Assembly: GCA_903933385.1 (NCBI GenBank)
Contig: CAIZJW010000043.1
Location: 1-37,039 of the forward strand
DNA from: an uncultured Silvanigrella sp.
Lineage (GTDB): Bacteria; Bdellovibrionota_B; Oligoflexia; Silvanigrellales; Silvanigrellaceae
Reading direction: 5' to 3'
Length of the DNA: 37,039 bases
Below, piece by piece: positions 1-8,945 of this stretch; position 1 is the first letter of the stretch; each line of letters starts with the position of its first letter. Under the pieces are notes generated by a model. It did no database searches. It saw nothing but the letters and a program-made list of their open reading frames with translations, and was not told the origin of the DNA. A program made the translations under genes and the position numbers.

Positions 1-878
1 CTCCGACACCACCTCCAGCAGCAGCGCGAGCTCCGACGCCACCTCCAGCCGCAGCGCGAGCTCCGACGCCACCTCCAGCAGAAGCGCGAGCTCCGACACC
101 ACCTCCAGCAGCAGCGCGAGCTCCGACACCACCTCCAGCAGTATCACCTCAGCCTCCGCAATTTGATTTGGGGAAAATCGCTGATGCAGGGGAAGACACT
201 GTCGACTTCTCTAGCAAGGCAAGCTCCAAGAGCGGGTTGAAGGGTCCCGTTGGGACGACAACGAGCGAGCCGAGTTCGTCAGCAAAATGGAACGAACCTC
301 AAATAACAATGGATTTGAGCTTTTTTCAGACTGCGGCTTCTGGAAAAAATGAAGTTGTTGCAAATCCGAGCTTCGATTCCACCGACACTCAGTTCGGCGG
401 TGAGGAAACAACGGCAGGAATGCTCCAGCAGCTCGAAGTTGAGAAGCCTACGTCAGCTTCCAGAGCTTCAGCATCGGCTGAAAAAAGCCCGCGAGCAGTT
501 GAACCTTCTCCTTGGAATGCTGACCCAATGACGTTGGAAGATGTTATGGTTTCGACGCGGGTTGCGCCAGCCGGTGGCACATCTCGTCAGGAAATTGAGA
601 AAATAGTTGAAGATGCGGTTGCCGTGGCTGTTACAAAAGCTGTGCGTCAGGCTCTCAATGAAACGATCCCCGATCTGCGTCAGGGTTTGGTGAACGAGGT
701 AAGTCAGAGGGCTGTTGATCAACTCAGCGCAGAATTGCATTCCATAAAGAAAACTCTTCGCGAAAACATGCTCGTTGAAATACGCGATGTGAGTGCTCAA
801 TGGCTGCGACGCGAAACCCCCAATCTTGCTAAAGATGTCATTCGGGAGGAGATCCGCAAGGTCATCGAGGGGATTTAA
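1..878 (+). CDS. Pro/Ala-repeat protein with PopZ-like C-terminal helices (5' end outside window)
   Basis: The reading frame is open from base 3 to the TAA at 876-878, so the true start lies left of the window; the first visible start-like codon (TTG 168) is internal. The visible N-terminal part is a decapeptide, PTPPPAAARA, repeated four times with small changes and then broken off. A low-complexity Ser/Glu-rich linker follows. The last ~95 residues are predicted helical. They contain two related stretches, an upstream one with IPDLRQGLVNEV and the C-terminal WLRRETPNLAKDVIREEI. The last resembles the C-terminal oligomerisation region of PopZ/DUF2497 polar organisers (WL....P.L....I.EEI), and similar tails end some deltaproteobacterial receiver-domain proteins. 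A polar scaffold role is inference. The missing N-terminus could hold a receiver or other domain. Confidence 0.7.
   Translation, partial: PTPPPAAARAPTPPPAAARAPTPPPAEARAPTPPPAAARAPTPPPAVSPQPPQFDLGKIADAGEDTVDFSSKASSKSGLKGPVGTTTSEPSSSAKWNEPQITMDLSFFQTAASGKNEVVANPSFDSTDTQFGGEETTAGMLQQLEVEKPTSASRASASAEKSPRAVEPSPWNADPMTLEDVMVSTRVAPAGGTSRQEIEKIVEDAVAVAVTKAVRQALNETIPDLRQGLVNEVSQRAVDQLSAELHSIKKTLRENMLVEIRDVSAQWLRRETPNLAKDVIREEIRKVIEGI
3..136 (+). repeat. 30-bp in-frame tandem repeat encoding PTPPPAAARA
   Basis: Four and a half copies of a 30-base unit (period boundaries at about 3, 33, 63, 93 and 123) run directly head to tail with no spacers. Copies differ by only a few bases, such as ACA/ACG Thr codons, GCA/GCC Ala codons and one GCA to GAA change. 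Each encodes a ten-residue Pro/Ala unit with one Arg. The array continues to the left edge, so its full copy number is unknown. The near identity at DNA level suggests recent expansion or ongoing slippage and recombination. Confidence 0.9.
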
Positions 879-914
879 ATTTGCGTCGGGAAAAATTTTT
901 GCTGCGAAAAATGT

Positions 915-1823
915 TCAATCTAAAGTTCTAATGAGTGATAAAACAAGTTGTGCGGGTATGTTTGCTTGCGTCAAAAGACTTGTTCCAGCCTGAACCAAAA
1001 TATTAGCTTTCGTTAAATTGGAAACTTCCGTTGCGTAGTCAACATCACGAATTCGGCTTTGAGCTGCTGATAGGTTTTCACTGGCAACATCGATTGCATC
1101 CAATGCGCGTGACATTCGGGCTGAAATCGATCCGAAATCGGCTCTGAAGCCTGAAATCTTTTCTATCGCATCGACGAATGTTTCTCCAACATTGGCAATC
1201 TCAATTCCGAAAACGCTTTCAACATCGTCTAAAGAGATTCCCTCACCCGTGATGAGAGTTTTCAGTGATTGGATTCCGAGGTTTTCTGCGGTTGCGACAA
1301 TGTCCCTGAATCCGCTCAGAACTGCGAGCCCAGGGTCGTTATCTTGAGAGTCACCAGAGCGTGCTCCAATTCTGAATTGAAGAGACTCGGCACGGTCCGA
1401 CTCTCCTGCCGGGTTTGTGAGAAGACTGACACCGTTGAATTGAGTATTCGATGCAATTCGGTCGATTTCGTCACGCAGTGTTTCGTATTCAACAAAAATA
1501 AATTTACGTTCTTTGTCTGAGAGAGTTGGGCTTGAGGCTTGAGTTGCAAGCTCGCGCATTCTGTTCGCAATGTTACCCACTTCATTCAGTGCAGAATCTG
1601 CTGTTTCAACGAGACTGACAGCATCGTTGGCCGAGCGCTTCTGTGATGCAAACTCTCTGAGTTTTTGGCTCATGCCGTCGGAAAGGGCTCTGTCTCCAGG
1701 CTGTGGTTGGCCGCGTGTGAAGACAACACCACTCGAAAGCTTCTCCAGGCTGTTGTTGGCCTCGTCAGTTGCCCGACGAAGATTTCCTTCAACCTTTGAA
1801 GATCCGGTAATTCGCAACCCCAT
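915..1823 (-). CDS. fliC: flagellin
   Basis: This 302-residue protein has both conserved flagellin ends. The N-terminal D0/D1 region starts MGLRI and contains SLEKLSSG, NDAVSLVETADSALNEV and a RMRELA segment. The C-terminal D1/D0 region has RIRDVDYATEVSNLTKANIL and ends QLVLSLIRTLD. The central variable region is short, so the filament surface domain is small. The stretch after SSG (FTRGQPQPGDRALSDG) is diverged from the usual AADDAAGLAIS. The ATG at 1823 is preceded by GGGAGG at good spacing. It lies 35 bases after the stop of the chemoreceptor-like gene on the same strand, so the two are probably co-transcribed. It is exported by the flagellar type III apparatus and polymerises into the filament. 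The family call is firm; whether it is the main or a minor flagellin is not visible. Confidence 0.92.
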   Translation of the reverse strand: MGLRITGSSKVEGNLRRATDEANNSLEKLSSGVVFTRGQPQPGDRALSDGMSQKLREFASQKRSANDAVSLVETADSALNEVGNIANRMRELATQASSPTLSDKERKFIFVEYETLRDEIDRIASNTQFNGVSLLTNPAGESDRAESLQFRIGARSGDSQDNDPGLAVLSGFRDIVATAENLGIQSLKTLITGEGISLDDVESVFGIEIANVGETFVDAIEKISGFRADFGSISARMSRALDAIDVASENLSAAQSRIRDVDYATEVSNLTKANILVQAGTSLLTQANIPAQLVLSLIRTLD

Positions 1824-1858
1824 GGTTACTGCCTCCCTGCAGTCGCGCAGGGTTTGTG

Positions 1859-3340
1859 TTAGCTCACCTTGCGCACGTCATGGGGGTTATCGACCAGGTT
1901 CATAATCTCTTGAGCACATTGTTCTAACTGTTCAGTGATTTCAATTGCATAGTTATCTTTTGAAACCGGTGAGCGGTCGAGGCCATTGGCTCCGTGGGTC
2001 GCCACAAGGGATGCGGAGTCGGCATCGGCACGTGTCGAAGCTAAGAATGCATTCGCCTTTAACAATAGATCACTTGCCTGCATGAGCTGAGACTCGCTGC
2101 TTTGCTGTTCAACTATGATAGTTTCCGCTCTGTTTATTTCTGACTGCAGTTCTTTTTCGATGTTGTTTAAAGAGACATAAAGTCCACTTAAATGGTTTTC
2201 TTCCAGGGAATGTGATTCGAGACACGACTGGGCTGATTCACGCAAGAGGCGAGAGGTTTTGGCCACCAGGCGTCCATGGTTGAGTGTCGATTGGCATACG
2301 TTCCTGCCTGTGCAGAGTTGGTCTTCAATTCCAAGGAACAGTCTAGAAATATGAGAGACGTGCTCGCGGACTCGATGTAGCTTTCGCTCTGTCTCTTCGG
2401 CAGAAGTTGTGGTCGATTGCATGTCATTGTAGCTGATGTCTAGGGCTGTCATTGCGGTCCTGCTCTCAACATCGAGCGATTCAATTTTGTCGAACATGTC
2501 ACGAGTTGCGGAAGATGAACGTTCTGCGAGCTTTCTGATGTCATCGGCAACAACAGCAAAACCCTTTCCTTGCTCACCCGCACGCGCTGCCTCGATACTT
2601 GCATTGAGTGCGAGAAGATTCGTTTGCTCTGAAATGTCATCAATGACATCCACAATAGAGACTATTGAAGTGACTTTTTCCTGCAATTGTACAAGCTGAT
2701 TTCGCACCGATCCGATTGAGGAAAAACTATTTGCCACACAATTTTTAAGAGAGTTGATGGCATCTCTTGTTTTTTGTGAGTCGCCATGAAGGTGCTCTTG
2801 GAGATCTTGAGCTCGACCCACAAAGGTCGACCACGTGGTCAGCAAATCGTTGAGAGTCCTGGTTTCATCTTCCAAATGAATTGCATCATTGGATAGACCT
2901 TCCGCAAGTCGAGCGAGACTGCGGCCTTTATCGCCTTGCTTGCGAGAATTTTTGAGTGAATTAGAGCAGCGCATGGCCGCATTGTGCGCCTGTCCCTGAG
3001 CATTGAGCAGGGATATCATTTGTGCCGTGAGGGAATCTGCAAGCTTTCCGTAGTTTTGTTCGGCTGCAGAAACAAACTTAAGAGATTCATCTGTCTTTCC
3101 GCGAGCCGACTCAATTCCTTCTAAAACAATCCTCAGAACAGTAGCGATGTCCTCCATGGATTGCTTCATGGGCGCGGGGGTCATTGCACTACTTCGAGCT
3201 TGGTGTTCGCTCTGCGCCTGCGCAAGCCGTTGCACTTGTATTGCAATTTCCCGGAGGATCAGCTCAACAGCCAAAGGAAGCCCTGAGTCTCCCTGAAGTC
3301 TATTTGCAATTATGGCGTTATTCTGCTGATTCACTTCCAC
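1859..3340 (-). CDS. soluble methyl-accepting chemotaxis-type signalling protein
   Basis: This is a 493-residue protein. Residues ~230-275 form the highly conserved MCP signalling tip ([20 protein letters not shown], then [23 protein letters not shown]), which binds CheA and CheW. Long helical, coiled-coil-like segments flank it on both sides. I see no membrane span or signal peptide and no recognisable ligand-binding domain, so it should be a cytoplasmic receptor or adaptor. The C-terminus lacks an NWETF-type CheR/CheB tether. The start is GTG 3340, with GGAGG seven bases upstream. It lies between the MshEN-domain gene (74 bases upstream) and flagellin (35 bases downstream), which ties it to motility. 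The input it senses is unknown. Confidence 0.9.
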   Translation of the reverse strand: MEVNQQNNAIIANRLQGDSGLPLAVELILREIAIQVQRLAQAQSEHQARSSAMTPAPMKQSMEDIATVLRIVLEGIESARGKTDESLKFVSAAEQNYGKLADSLTAQMISLLNAQGQAHNAAMRCSNSLKNSRKQGDKGRSLARLAEGLSNDAIHLEDETRTLNDLLTTWSTFVGRAQDLQEHLHGDSQKTRDAINSLKNCVANSFSSIGSVRNQLVQLQEKVTSIVSIVDVIDDISEQTNLLALNASIEAARAGEQGKGFAVVADDIRKLAERSSSATRDMFDKIESLDVESRTAMTALDISYNDMQSTTTSAEETERKLHRVREHVSHISRLFLGIEDQLCTGRNVCQSTLNHGRLVAKTSRLLRESAQSCLESHSLEENHLSGLYVSLNNIEKELQSEINRAETIIVEQQSSESQLMQASDLLLKANAFLASTRADADSASLVATHGANGLDRSPVSKDNYAIEITEQLEQCAQEIMNLVDNPHDVRKVS

Positions 3341-3414
3341 GTCTGCCTCCGTGACCGGAATTCTCTGACTCTCATGGAAGATCGGAATTCAGGCTCCACT
3401 CTAAAGGCCTCTCG

Positions 3415-4458
3415 TCACTCCGGACGACACTGGGCAATTTTTTTCATAAGACCACGCAGAAGTTGGGGAGCTTCTGAGGCTGAGTTTGGGTTGTCGATAT
3501 TGATTTCTTGAGACGCACCTTTCCAAACAACCAAAATACTTCCTGAAGGCTGAATCTGAAGATTGACCTCAAACTCCGAAAGGCGCTCATTTGCCATGGA
3601 TACTGCCTCAATTCTGTTGCGTGCCAAAGAAAGTCTTAGGCCAAGAACATTGAGAGCTGCGACTAATTCGGGTTCCACCTGTGCGGCAGAAATTTCAAGG
3701 CCAGGAGCAGTGTTGCTCTTTGAGCTTTTTGCTGAGTCATTCGATTTGTCAATGTGCAGTGCCGCTGGTTGTTGAGTTGTACTTGTTCCAGCGGGGGTAC
3801 TTAGCTCTTCAGAATTGTGGGTTTTCAAAGCGGCACGGACTTCTGGGGTGGGGTTCGCAGAGTTTTTGGGTGCTTTCTTTTGTGGCTTTGCCTTGAGTTT
3901 TTTAAAAACTTCATCGTCCAGCAATGGTTGCGAATCATCCACAAAGTGCGCGGGCCCCAGGTTAAGACTTCCCGAAACTCCCACGGCACCACGTGACGCC
4001 TCTAGGAGTCCCGAAAGCTTCAAACGCCCTGGCTCAACGCCATAAAGCCGACACAGTCCACTAGAGAGCTGTTGAACAGTTGCGATCACTGGAACAATTC
4101 TTTTGTCGAGAAAGAATTGAAGTTGGCTGATGACACCCTTATCTGTGGGGTCTTCCATCAACACGTAAACCTCGCCATTTTCATCAGCAATTGGCAAAAC
4201 GCAGTAATGAAGGGCAATGTCAGCGGGAATGATGGCACGGAGTGAATCGTCGATTTCGTCGATAACCTTGTCCGTCGCCGCCGCAAAACCATAATAGCGC
4301 TGCAGGAGTTCTTTGATTTCCCCGGGCGTTGCCACATTCAGCGACCTGAGAATTCGAACAGGGTTTTCCTTGAGTTGTCGGGAAGTGCGCCGCAACGCGG
4401 CAAGCTCGGTGGACGACAGATGCCCATCCTGATACATCAATTGGAGCAAATCGTGCAT
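3415..4458 (-). CDS. MshEN (GspE N-terminal) domain protein without ATPase
   Basis: Residues ~15-145 of this 347-residue protein match the N-terminal domain of type II secretion/type IV pilus ATPases (GspE_N/MshEN). They include LRAIIPADIALHYCVLPI, a VLMEDPTD strand-turn and a hydrophobic finish at SGLCRLYGV. No Walker A or B ATPase domain follows. Instead there is a Ser/Pro/Lys-rich linker (~165-255) and a small C-terminal domain (~255-347) that I do not recognise. Some MshEN domains bind cyclic di-GMP, but the RLG..L...G signature is not clearly preserved, so binding is uncertain. ATG 4458 has GGAG six bases upstream. It is first in the probable operon with the chemoreceptor-like and flagellin genes, which suggests a regulatory role in motility (inference). 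Confidence 0.75.
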   Translation of the reverse strand: MHDLLQLMYQDGHLSSTELAALRRTSRQLKENPVRILRSLNVATPGEIKELLQRYYGFAAATDKVIDEIDDSLRAIIPADIALHYCVLPIADENGEVYVLMEDPTDKGVISQLQFFLDKRIVPVIATVQQLSSGLCRLYGVEPGRLKLSGLLEASRGAVGVSGSLNLGPAHFVDDSQPLLDDEVFKKLKAKPQKKAPKNSANPTPEVRAALKTHNSEELSTPAGTSTTQQPAALHIDKSNDSAKSSKSNTAPGLEISAAQVEPELVAALNVLGLRLSLARNRIEAVSMANERLSEFEVNLQIQPSGSILVVWKGASQEINIDNPNSASEAPQLLRGLMKKIAQCRPE

Positions 4459-4629
4459 GGCAACTCCATCCTCGCCTTTTTTGGGCGTCTGATATGCCTA
4501 TAATAGCCAGCATTGCAGGGTGGTGTTGGGCAAGAGTTTGCGGCTGTACCGATGGATTGACGTGCAACCTGAAAATCCTGTGGTAATATGGGGTTGTGAT
4601 TGTCTCCAAGGAGTGAGGGACCTTTAATT

Positions 4630-5223
4630 ATGAGTAAGGCAGACCTAGCGGCCGAGCGAAAGTCGCAAATTATTAATGCTACAATCGACTGTATCGCGCG
4701 CTACGGATACAACAATTTTTCTATGCAAGATGTGGCTCGAATTGCTGACGTATCCAAGGGCATTATTCATTATTACTTCCTTAATAAAGAAGATCTGATG
4801 ATGGCGGTCCTAGAACGTGTTGCAGGCGACATTGAAAGTTTGTTGGCTGGCATTACCGAGAAAACTCAAGACCCCTCAGAACAGCTCCGCCAAATGATTC
4901 GCGTCTGTTTCGATATTGTTCGGCAAAAACGTGAATACTATTGCATCAACATGGATTTCTGGACTCAAATTAATCAAAAAGAAAAAGTGAGATTGGCGGT
5001 TGCCAAACACTATGCGAAATTTCGCGGCACCACAGCAGCAATTGTTCAGGCTGGTGTCGATTCTGGTGTATTCAAACCCATCGACTCTGCGCATGCTGCC
5101 AGCGTAATTATCGCAATTGTCGATGGTATTTCGCTTCAGTGGCTCTTTGAAGAAAGCTCTTTTCCGTACGATGATCTGATAAAAACGAGCGAAGAAATTG
5201 TTTTCCGTTTCTTGTTAAAGTGA
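4630..5223 (+). CDS. TetR/AcrR-family transcriptional regulator
   Basis: This 197-residue protein has a canonical TetR N-terminal helix-turn-helix at ~10-56, including NFSMQDVARIADVSKGIIHY followed by YFLNKEDL. This style is close to BetI-like members. The C-terminal ligand domain is helical and of normal length. An upstream in-frame TTG (4600) is open, but ATG 4630 is preferred because GAGGGA lies nine bases upstream. It is divergent from the MshEN gene across 171 bases. The TPR gene follows after 40 bases and the CrtC-like gene 21 bases after that, so it probably heads a three-gene operon and may control it. The ligand cannot be told from sequence. Confidence 0.9.
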   Translation: MSKADLAAERKSQIINATIDCIARYGYNNFSMQDVARIADVSKGIIHYYFLNKEDLMMAVLERVAGDIESLLAGITEKTQDPSEQLRQMIRVCFDIVRQKREYYCINMDFWTQINQKEKVRLAVAKHYAKFRGTTAAIVQAGVDSGVFKPIDSAHAASVIIAIVDGISLQWLFEESSFPYDDLIKTSEEIVFRFLLK

Positions 5224-5263
5224 AATTAATTGCAAATCTCAGCACAGAACGAGGCTTCCAGGG

Positions 5264-6427
5264 ATGGACACCGTTTTGAATCTCAGTGCATTGGATGATG
5301 AGTTTATTCCTCCCCCGCAGAGTCAGGAGGAATATCGATTTCTTGTTTCTTTGGTTTCATCCATCACCGATTTTCCTCGGATGAGCCACCAGGAACAGGA
5401 TATCCTGATGCGAAGCCTGGAAACCTATGAATGTTATCGGCAACTCGATCAGCTTTTGCGTTGGCGTGTTGCGAGGCCAGAAAGAACTCACACCCAGCAG
5501 TTGGCCGACTATTTTTGGTTGATGCGAGTGCATCATACTGGTCTCGATTCGTTTGACTCTTTCATTGATGTTGCCAAAACTTCTGTCAAAGCTCTTCAGA
5601 TTCCATTTTCATCTGTTCGCTTGAAAATAATGGATGAAATCCTTGGAGCGGAAAATTTTCGCGAACACCTCCTTCTCTTGCGGGCAATTGTTGATGATTT
5701 GGAAGATGTCTCGCAAAAAGTGCTGGCACTCGAGCGGCTTGCTCTGATTTGTGAGAAGAAGCTTTTTCTCGAAGGCGAAGTTGAGCCTATCTATTTTCAG
5801 ATTCTCAAAATTGCACCTCACAATGAAAAGGCTCGGAAGTTCAGGAAGCTTCAGCATGTGCACAACATGGAGTGGGCTGAAGCAGCTGAGCAACTTAAGG
5901 TTCTGGCAGAACACACAGAAAATCTGCAAGAGAGAGCACGGCATAAGCATGAGCTTGCGCAGCTTCATTTGTACAATTTGAATCAGCCCGGTGCCGCCTT
6001 GGAAATTCTGCGGCCCATGGCAATCCAGTTCCCTGAAACCAGGCATACTCTGATTGAAGCATTTGAGCGCTTGGAATTGCACGAGGAACTTCTGTCTGCA
6101 TTGCTCTCCTTTGAAAGAACTTCTCGCAGTCCAGACGAAGCTGCCCAATTCAAATCAAGGCGTGGCAATGGTTTGTTAAAGTTGGGCAGAGCGCAAGAGG
6201 CTGCAAAGGTTTTTCGAGAAGCGCTACAGCTGCAACCAAGCTCACTCTTGATTCATGAATCACTTGTTTCTGCGCTCTTAGAAACAGGTGCGACTGCTCA
6301 ACTGTGCGATCAGCTTGAGAGTTTAAATGATGTTGTTCAACTTGATTCGAGCAAGAAAATGCTCGCGGAGTTGGTTGAGCGCGCGCGGAAAGTCATTGAG
6401 ATACACGACACCACCTCAAAGCTTTGA
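5264..6427 (+). CDS. TPR-like helical repeat protein
   Basis: This 387-residue soluble protein has no signal peptide or membrane span. It is almost entirely helical. TPR-type units are best seen in the C-terminal half: a unit with NQPGAALEILRPMAIQFPE, and one with GNGLLKLGRAQEAAKVFREA followed by LQLQPSSLLIHESL. The N-terminal ~170 residues are helical but not clear TPRs. TPR proteins usually serve as protein-protein scaffolds. The start ATG 5264 has GAGG nine bases upstream. It sits between the TetR regulator and the CrtC-like gene with short gaps, so it probably works in the same process, which is unknown. Confidence 0.7.
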   Translation: MDTVLNLSALDDEFIPPPQSQEEYRFLVSLVSSITDFPRMSHQEQDILMRSLETYECYRQLDQLLRWRVARPERTHTQQLADYFWLMRVHHTGLDSFDSFIDVAKTSVKALQIPFSSVRLKIMDEILGAENFREHLLLLRAIVDDLEDVSQKVLALERLALICEKKLFLEGEVEPIYFQILKIAPHNEKARKFRKLQHVHNMEWAEAAEQLKVLAEHTENLQERARHKHELAQLHLYNLNQPGAALEILRPMAIQFPETRHTLIEAFERLELHEELLSALLSFERTSRSPDEAAQFKSRRGNGLLKLGRAQEAAKVFREALQLQPSSLLIHESLVSALLETGATAQLCDQLESLNDVVQLDSSKKMLAELVERARKVIEIHDTTSKL

Positions 6428-6448
6428 TCTTCGCAAGGTGAAACTGCA

Positions 6449-7801
6449 ATGAAAGCTACTCTAAACAAACAGTTTTTGGACGAAGTTCAACAAGAGAATT
6501 TAGCTTGGCGCTGGCCCGCTTATGAAAGTTGGTTTGCTCGAGATGATCTCTACAAGATCCCTGGGGTTTCTCAGGGCGGAGGAAGCGCGCCCTTTTGGTG
6601 GAGCGCAGTGCCGAGCAAGATTTTAAATCGTTATCAGTCTGCGGCATTTATCGAATGGCGGTACTTTTCTATCTTGAGCCCAGAATTTCACGGAATTTGT
6701 GGCTTTTCTCTCTTCAATCCTGAGCATCATTTCCCACAATTTGCCGAAGGTGGGTTGATCGCTATCGTTGCTGGAGCACTTGAAGGTGCTGTTGAGCGAC
6801 TTCGAAATGACTCTCATCACCGTGCTGGTGAAGAGCTGGAACGAATTCAGGAATTTTGTTTCATGCATGTGTTTCCAATGGAGTCGGTTATTTTTCATGG
6901 TCCGAACCGACAAAATGTGAGCGCGAGTCATGAGGGTGTAGAACTCAAGATTGACATGCTCGACATGCAAACAGCTGACATCCACATTGAAATGGAAGGT
7001 GGCATCAGCGTGCGTTTTCGTCATCAGGCGGTTCCAGGAAGTCCAGTGCTGCCACCAGTAACAGCAACTGATTTCCGCACTGTCCCAGGAGCTCATTGGA
7101 CTATTTTCAATCCTTCGCCGGTTGCTCAAGTTTCAGGCACGATGGTTGTGCGTCCTGGTTTGTTGCAGATGAGCGAAAGGGCTCCAAATGTGCACAATCC
7201 AAATTTCATTTCCCCCCCTCTCGCGGAGAGGCTTTACAACGGCTACGTCAAAGTGCAGTTGAACGATGCTGCTGGTTATTATGAGCACAGCTACGGCATG
7301 AATCCAATGCCGCTCCATGGTTGGGATTTTCTTTTCGTACCTTCTCCCGCCAACAAGTCGGGATTGGTTCTACAAACCTACCGCGGCAGCGCGCAGGCTT
7401 CTTATCTTGAGGTTCTGTGGCAGCAAGAAGATATGAGCTGGAAAACCCTTCACGTGCCATATGATAAGTGCACTATTGATTGGGCTGAGACGAGTTGGCA
7501 TCCAGGTCTTCGCGTTCATGTTCCGCGCAAGCGCATCATTAAGGCGTCGATCGAGGGTTTCAAAATTGAAATTACAAATCAAATATTTGGTGAAATTCCA
7601 TTCATAAGAGCCCATTCGCCTGTCGTGAGGCATTTTTTCATTTCAGAGGAAATTTCAAGCACGAGCTGGACGGTGACAGATTCTCAAGGGCATCGTTGTG
7701 TCGATGTGAAAGATGCACTGTCGGGCGGTGAAACTGCGCGCGGACGATGGTACTACAACTTAAATGGTATTTTCGATCTCAGTGCTTCGAAGCCGTTTTA
7801 A
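6449..7801 (+). CDS. CrtC/AttH-like lipocalin-fold protein (tentative)
   Basis: The protein is 450 residues, with no signal peptide or membrane span, rich in aromatic residues and predicted beta strands. Residues ~275-283 read AGYYEHSYG, followed by a WDF..VPSP segment. This resembles the GY.(D/E)H.(W/Y)G signature of the CrtC/AttH/hydroxyneurosporene-synthase-like double-lipocalin family, some members of which hydrate carotenoids or modify lipids. An N-terminal FSLFNPE stretch (~86-92) also fits that fold. The match is by motif only, and a function outside carotenoids is likely because no carotenoid genes are nearby. AAGGTG precedes ATG 6449. It is last in the operon with the TetR and TPR genes. 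Its end overlaps the convergent GT9 gene by 23 bases. Confidence 0.45.
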   Translation: MKATLNKQFLDEVQQENLAWRWPAYESWFARDDLYKIPGVSQGGGSAPFWWSAVPSKILNRYQSAAFIEWRYFSILSPEFHGICGFSLFNPEHHFPQFAEGGLIAIVAGALEGAVERLRNDSHHRAGEELERIQEFCFMHVFPMESVIFHGPNRQNVSASHEGVELKIDMLDMQTADIHIEMEGGISVRFRHQAVPGSPVLPPVTATDFRTVPGAHWTIFNPSPVAQVSGTMVVRPGLLQMSERAPNVHNPNFISPPLAERLYNGYVKVQLNDAAGYYEHSYGMNPMPLHGWDFLFVPSPANKSGLVLQTYRGSAQASYLEVLWQQEDMSWKTLHVPYDKCTIDWAETSWHPGLRVHVPRKRIIKASIEGFKIEITNQIFGEIPFIRAHSPVVRHFFISEEISSTSWTVTDSQGHRCVDVKDALSGGETARGRWYYNLNGIFDLSASKPF

Positions 7802-8945
7802 GTTGCAGGACTCCAGCAAACACTTCATCCACGGTGAGTTGTTGGAGGCATTCATGTGTTTTTTTCCGGCAAACATTCGATTCGCAGCGCAGACACCCCT
7901 CTGATCTTTGCAGCGCAATATGTTTGTTTTTATCTGGATGAGTCCAGGGAGCTGGCGTCGTTGGACCATGAATTTGAACGGTTTTAGCTCCACCCGCAAC
8001 GGCAACATGCGACAAACCATTTGAATTACCAATCCACAAATGAGCGCGTCCTGATAGCTCAGCCACTTCAGGCAGGGTGAATAAGGGAGGAATAATTGAA
8101 AAACTCTTGGGAATAGATTGCTGACTCATCTCCTTCTGAAGCAACTCGTGGGCAGAATTCACCAAATCTAATTCTCCGGGACCCCAGAGCCATACGATGT
8201 GCCAATTGAATTCTTTAGCGAGTCGAAGTGCAAGCGTCACATAAGCCTGTGCGGGCCAGCGTCGAAGCAGACGGCGGTGAGTTGGGCTGAGTAAAACGAA
8301 TGTTTTTCCTTGCAGTTGTTCTTGATCGAACCAGAGATCGATCCGGTTTTTAGTTTCACAATTGCTGGGAATCCATGAGTCGAGCCAATGTGCGGGAGGG
8401 TTCTCACATTTTTCCGCACCGAGGAGTGGCTTCAATAGCGCAAGTCTTGCCTTTGCCGCATACAGCGACGACCAGTTTTTAGTTTCGCACAACCATGTAT
8501 AGGCCCAGTCGCGATTCCATCGGGTTTTAAGCCCAAAGCGTTGTGATGCTCCACTCCAGCGAGCAAGAATTGCCGTGCGCGGGGTGCAGATACTATCCAC
8601 AATAAGATCAAATTTCTCAGCTCGAATCTGTCGCAGAAAATTTATTTCTGCCCTGACGTGTTTCAAGAAGTCGAGCGCATGGCCTAAGGGTGACCTCACG
8701 ATATTTCGCCAAGGTTTACCCTTCCAGACAGGATGATACCTGACCTCGTTGAGTGCGGGGTGACCCGTAAGCAGTTGTCGGCCCATAGGATGAGAAAGCC
8801 ATGAGATGTGGGCGCTCGGAAAACTCTGGCGCAAAGCGAAGGAAAGCGAAGAGCCGAGGAGAATGTCTCCCAATTGGCGCGGAAGAATAATCAGAATTCG
8901 CGCCGGTTGCTGTGCATCAATTGCCAATTGATGAGCCCTTTTCAT
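7779..8945 (-). CDS. glycosyltransferase family 9 (heptosyltransferase-like)
   Basis: This 388-residue protein belongs to the GT9/ADP-heptose:LPS heptosyltransferase family. The N-terminal Rossmann domain opens ARILIILPRQLGDILLGSSL, and a mid-protein KTFVLLSPTHRRLLRRWPAQ begins the second domain. The C-terminal nucleotide-sugar site reads WIGNSNGLSHVAVAGGAKTV, then IHGPTTPAPW and a C..C, C, C cysteine set that is common in the family. The usual DSG of the donor site is NSNG here. It probably adds a sugar to the lipopolysaccharide core at the inner membrane. The start ATG 8945 overlaps the stop of the acyltransferase gene as ATGA, so translation is coupled. An in-frame start 75 bases upstream is rejected for that reason. 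Confidence 0.88.
   Translation of the reverse strand: MKRAHQLAIDAQQPARILIILPRQLGDILLGSSLSFALRQSFPSAHISWLSHPMGRQLLTGHPALNEVRYHPVWKGKPWRNIVRSPLGHALDFLKHVRAEINFLRQIRAEKFDLIVDSICTPRTAILARWSGASQRFGLKTRWNRDWAYTWLCETKNWSSLYAAKARLALLKPLLGAEKCENPPAHWLDSWIPSNCETKNRIDLWFDQEQLQGKTFVLLSPTHRRLLRRWPAQAYVTLALRLAKEFNWHIVWLWGPGELDLVNSAHELLQKEMSQQSIPKSFSIIPPLFTLPEVAELSGRAHLWIGNSNGLSHVAVAGGAKTVQIHGPTTPAPWTHPDKNKHIALQRSEGCLRCESNVCRKKTHECLQQLTVDEVFAGVLQLKTASKH

Noticed and set aside
1-136. CRISPR-like array of ~30-base repeats
   Set aside because: The units are contiguous with no spacers, stay in frame, and encode a decapeptide continuing into a real gene.
893-902. AAAAATTTTT between the first gene and flagellin as a terminator
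   Set aside because: There is no GC-rich stem; the self-complementary A/T run alone is not a convincing terminator.
4499-4504. TATAAT as a promoter for the TetR gene
   Set aside because: No -35 at 16-19 bases; the nearest TTGGGC is 12 bases away, and TTGACG at 4557 pairs with TAATAT only at 21 bases.
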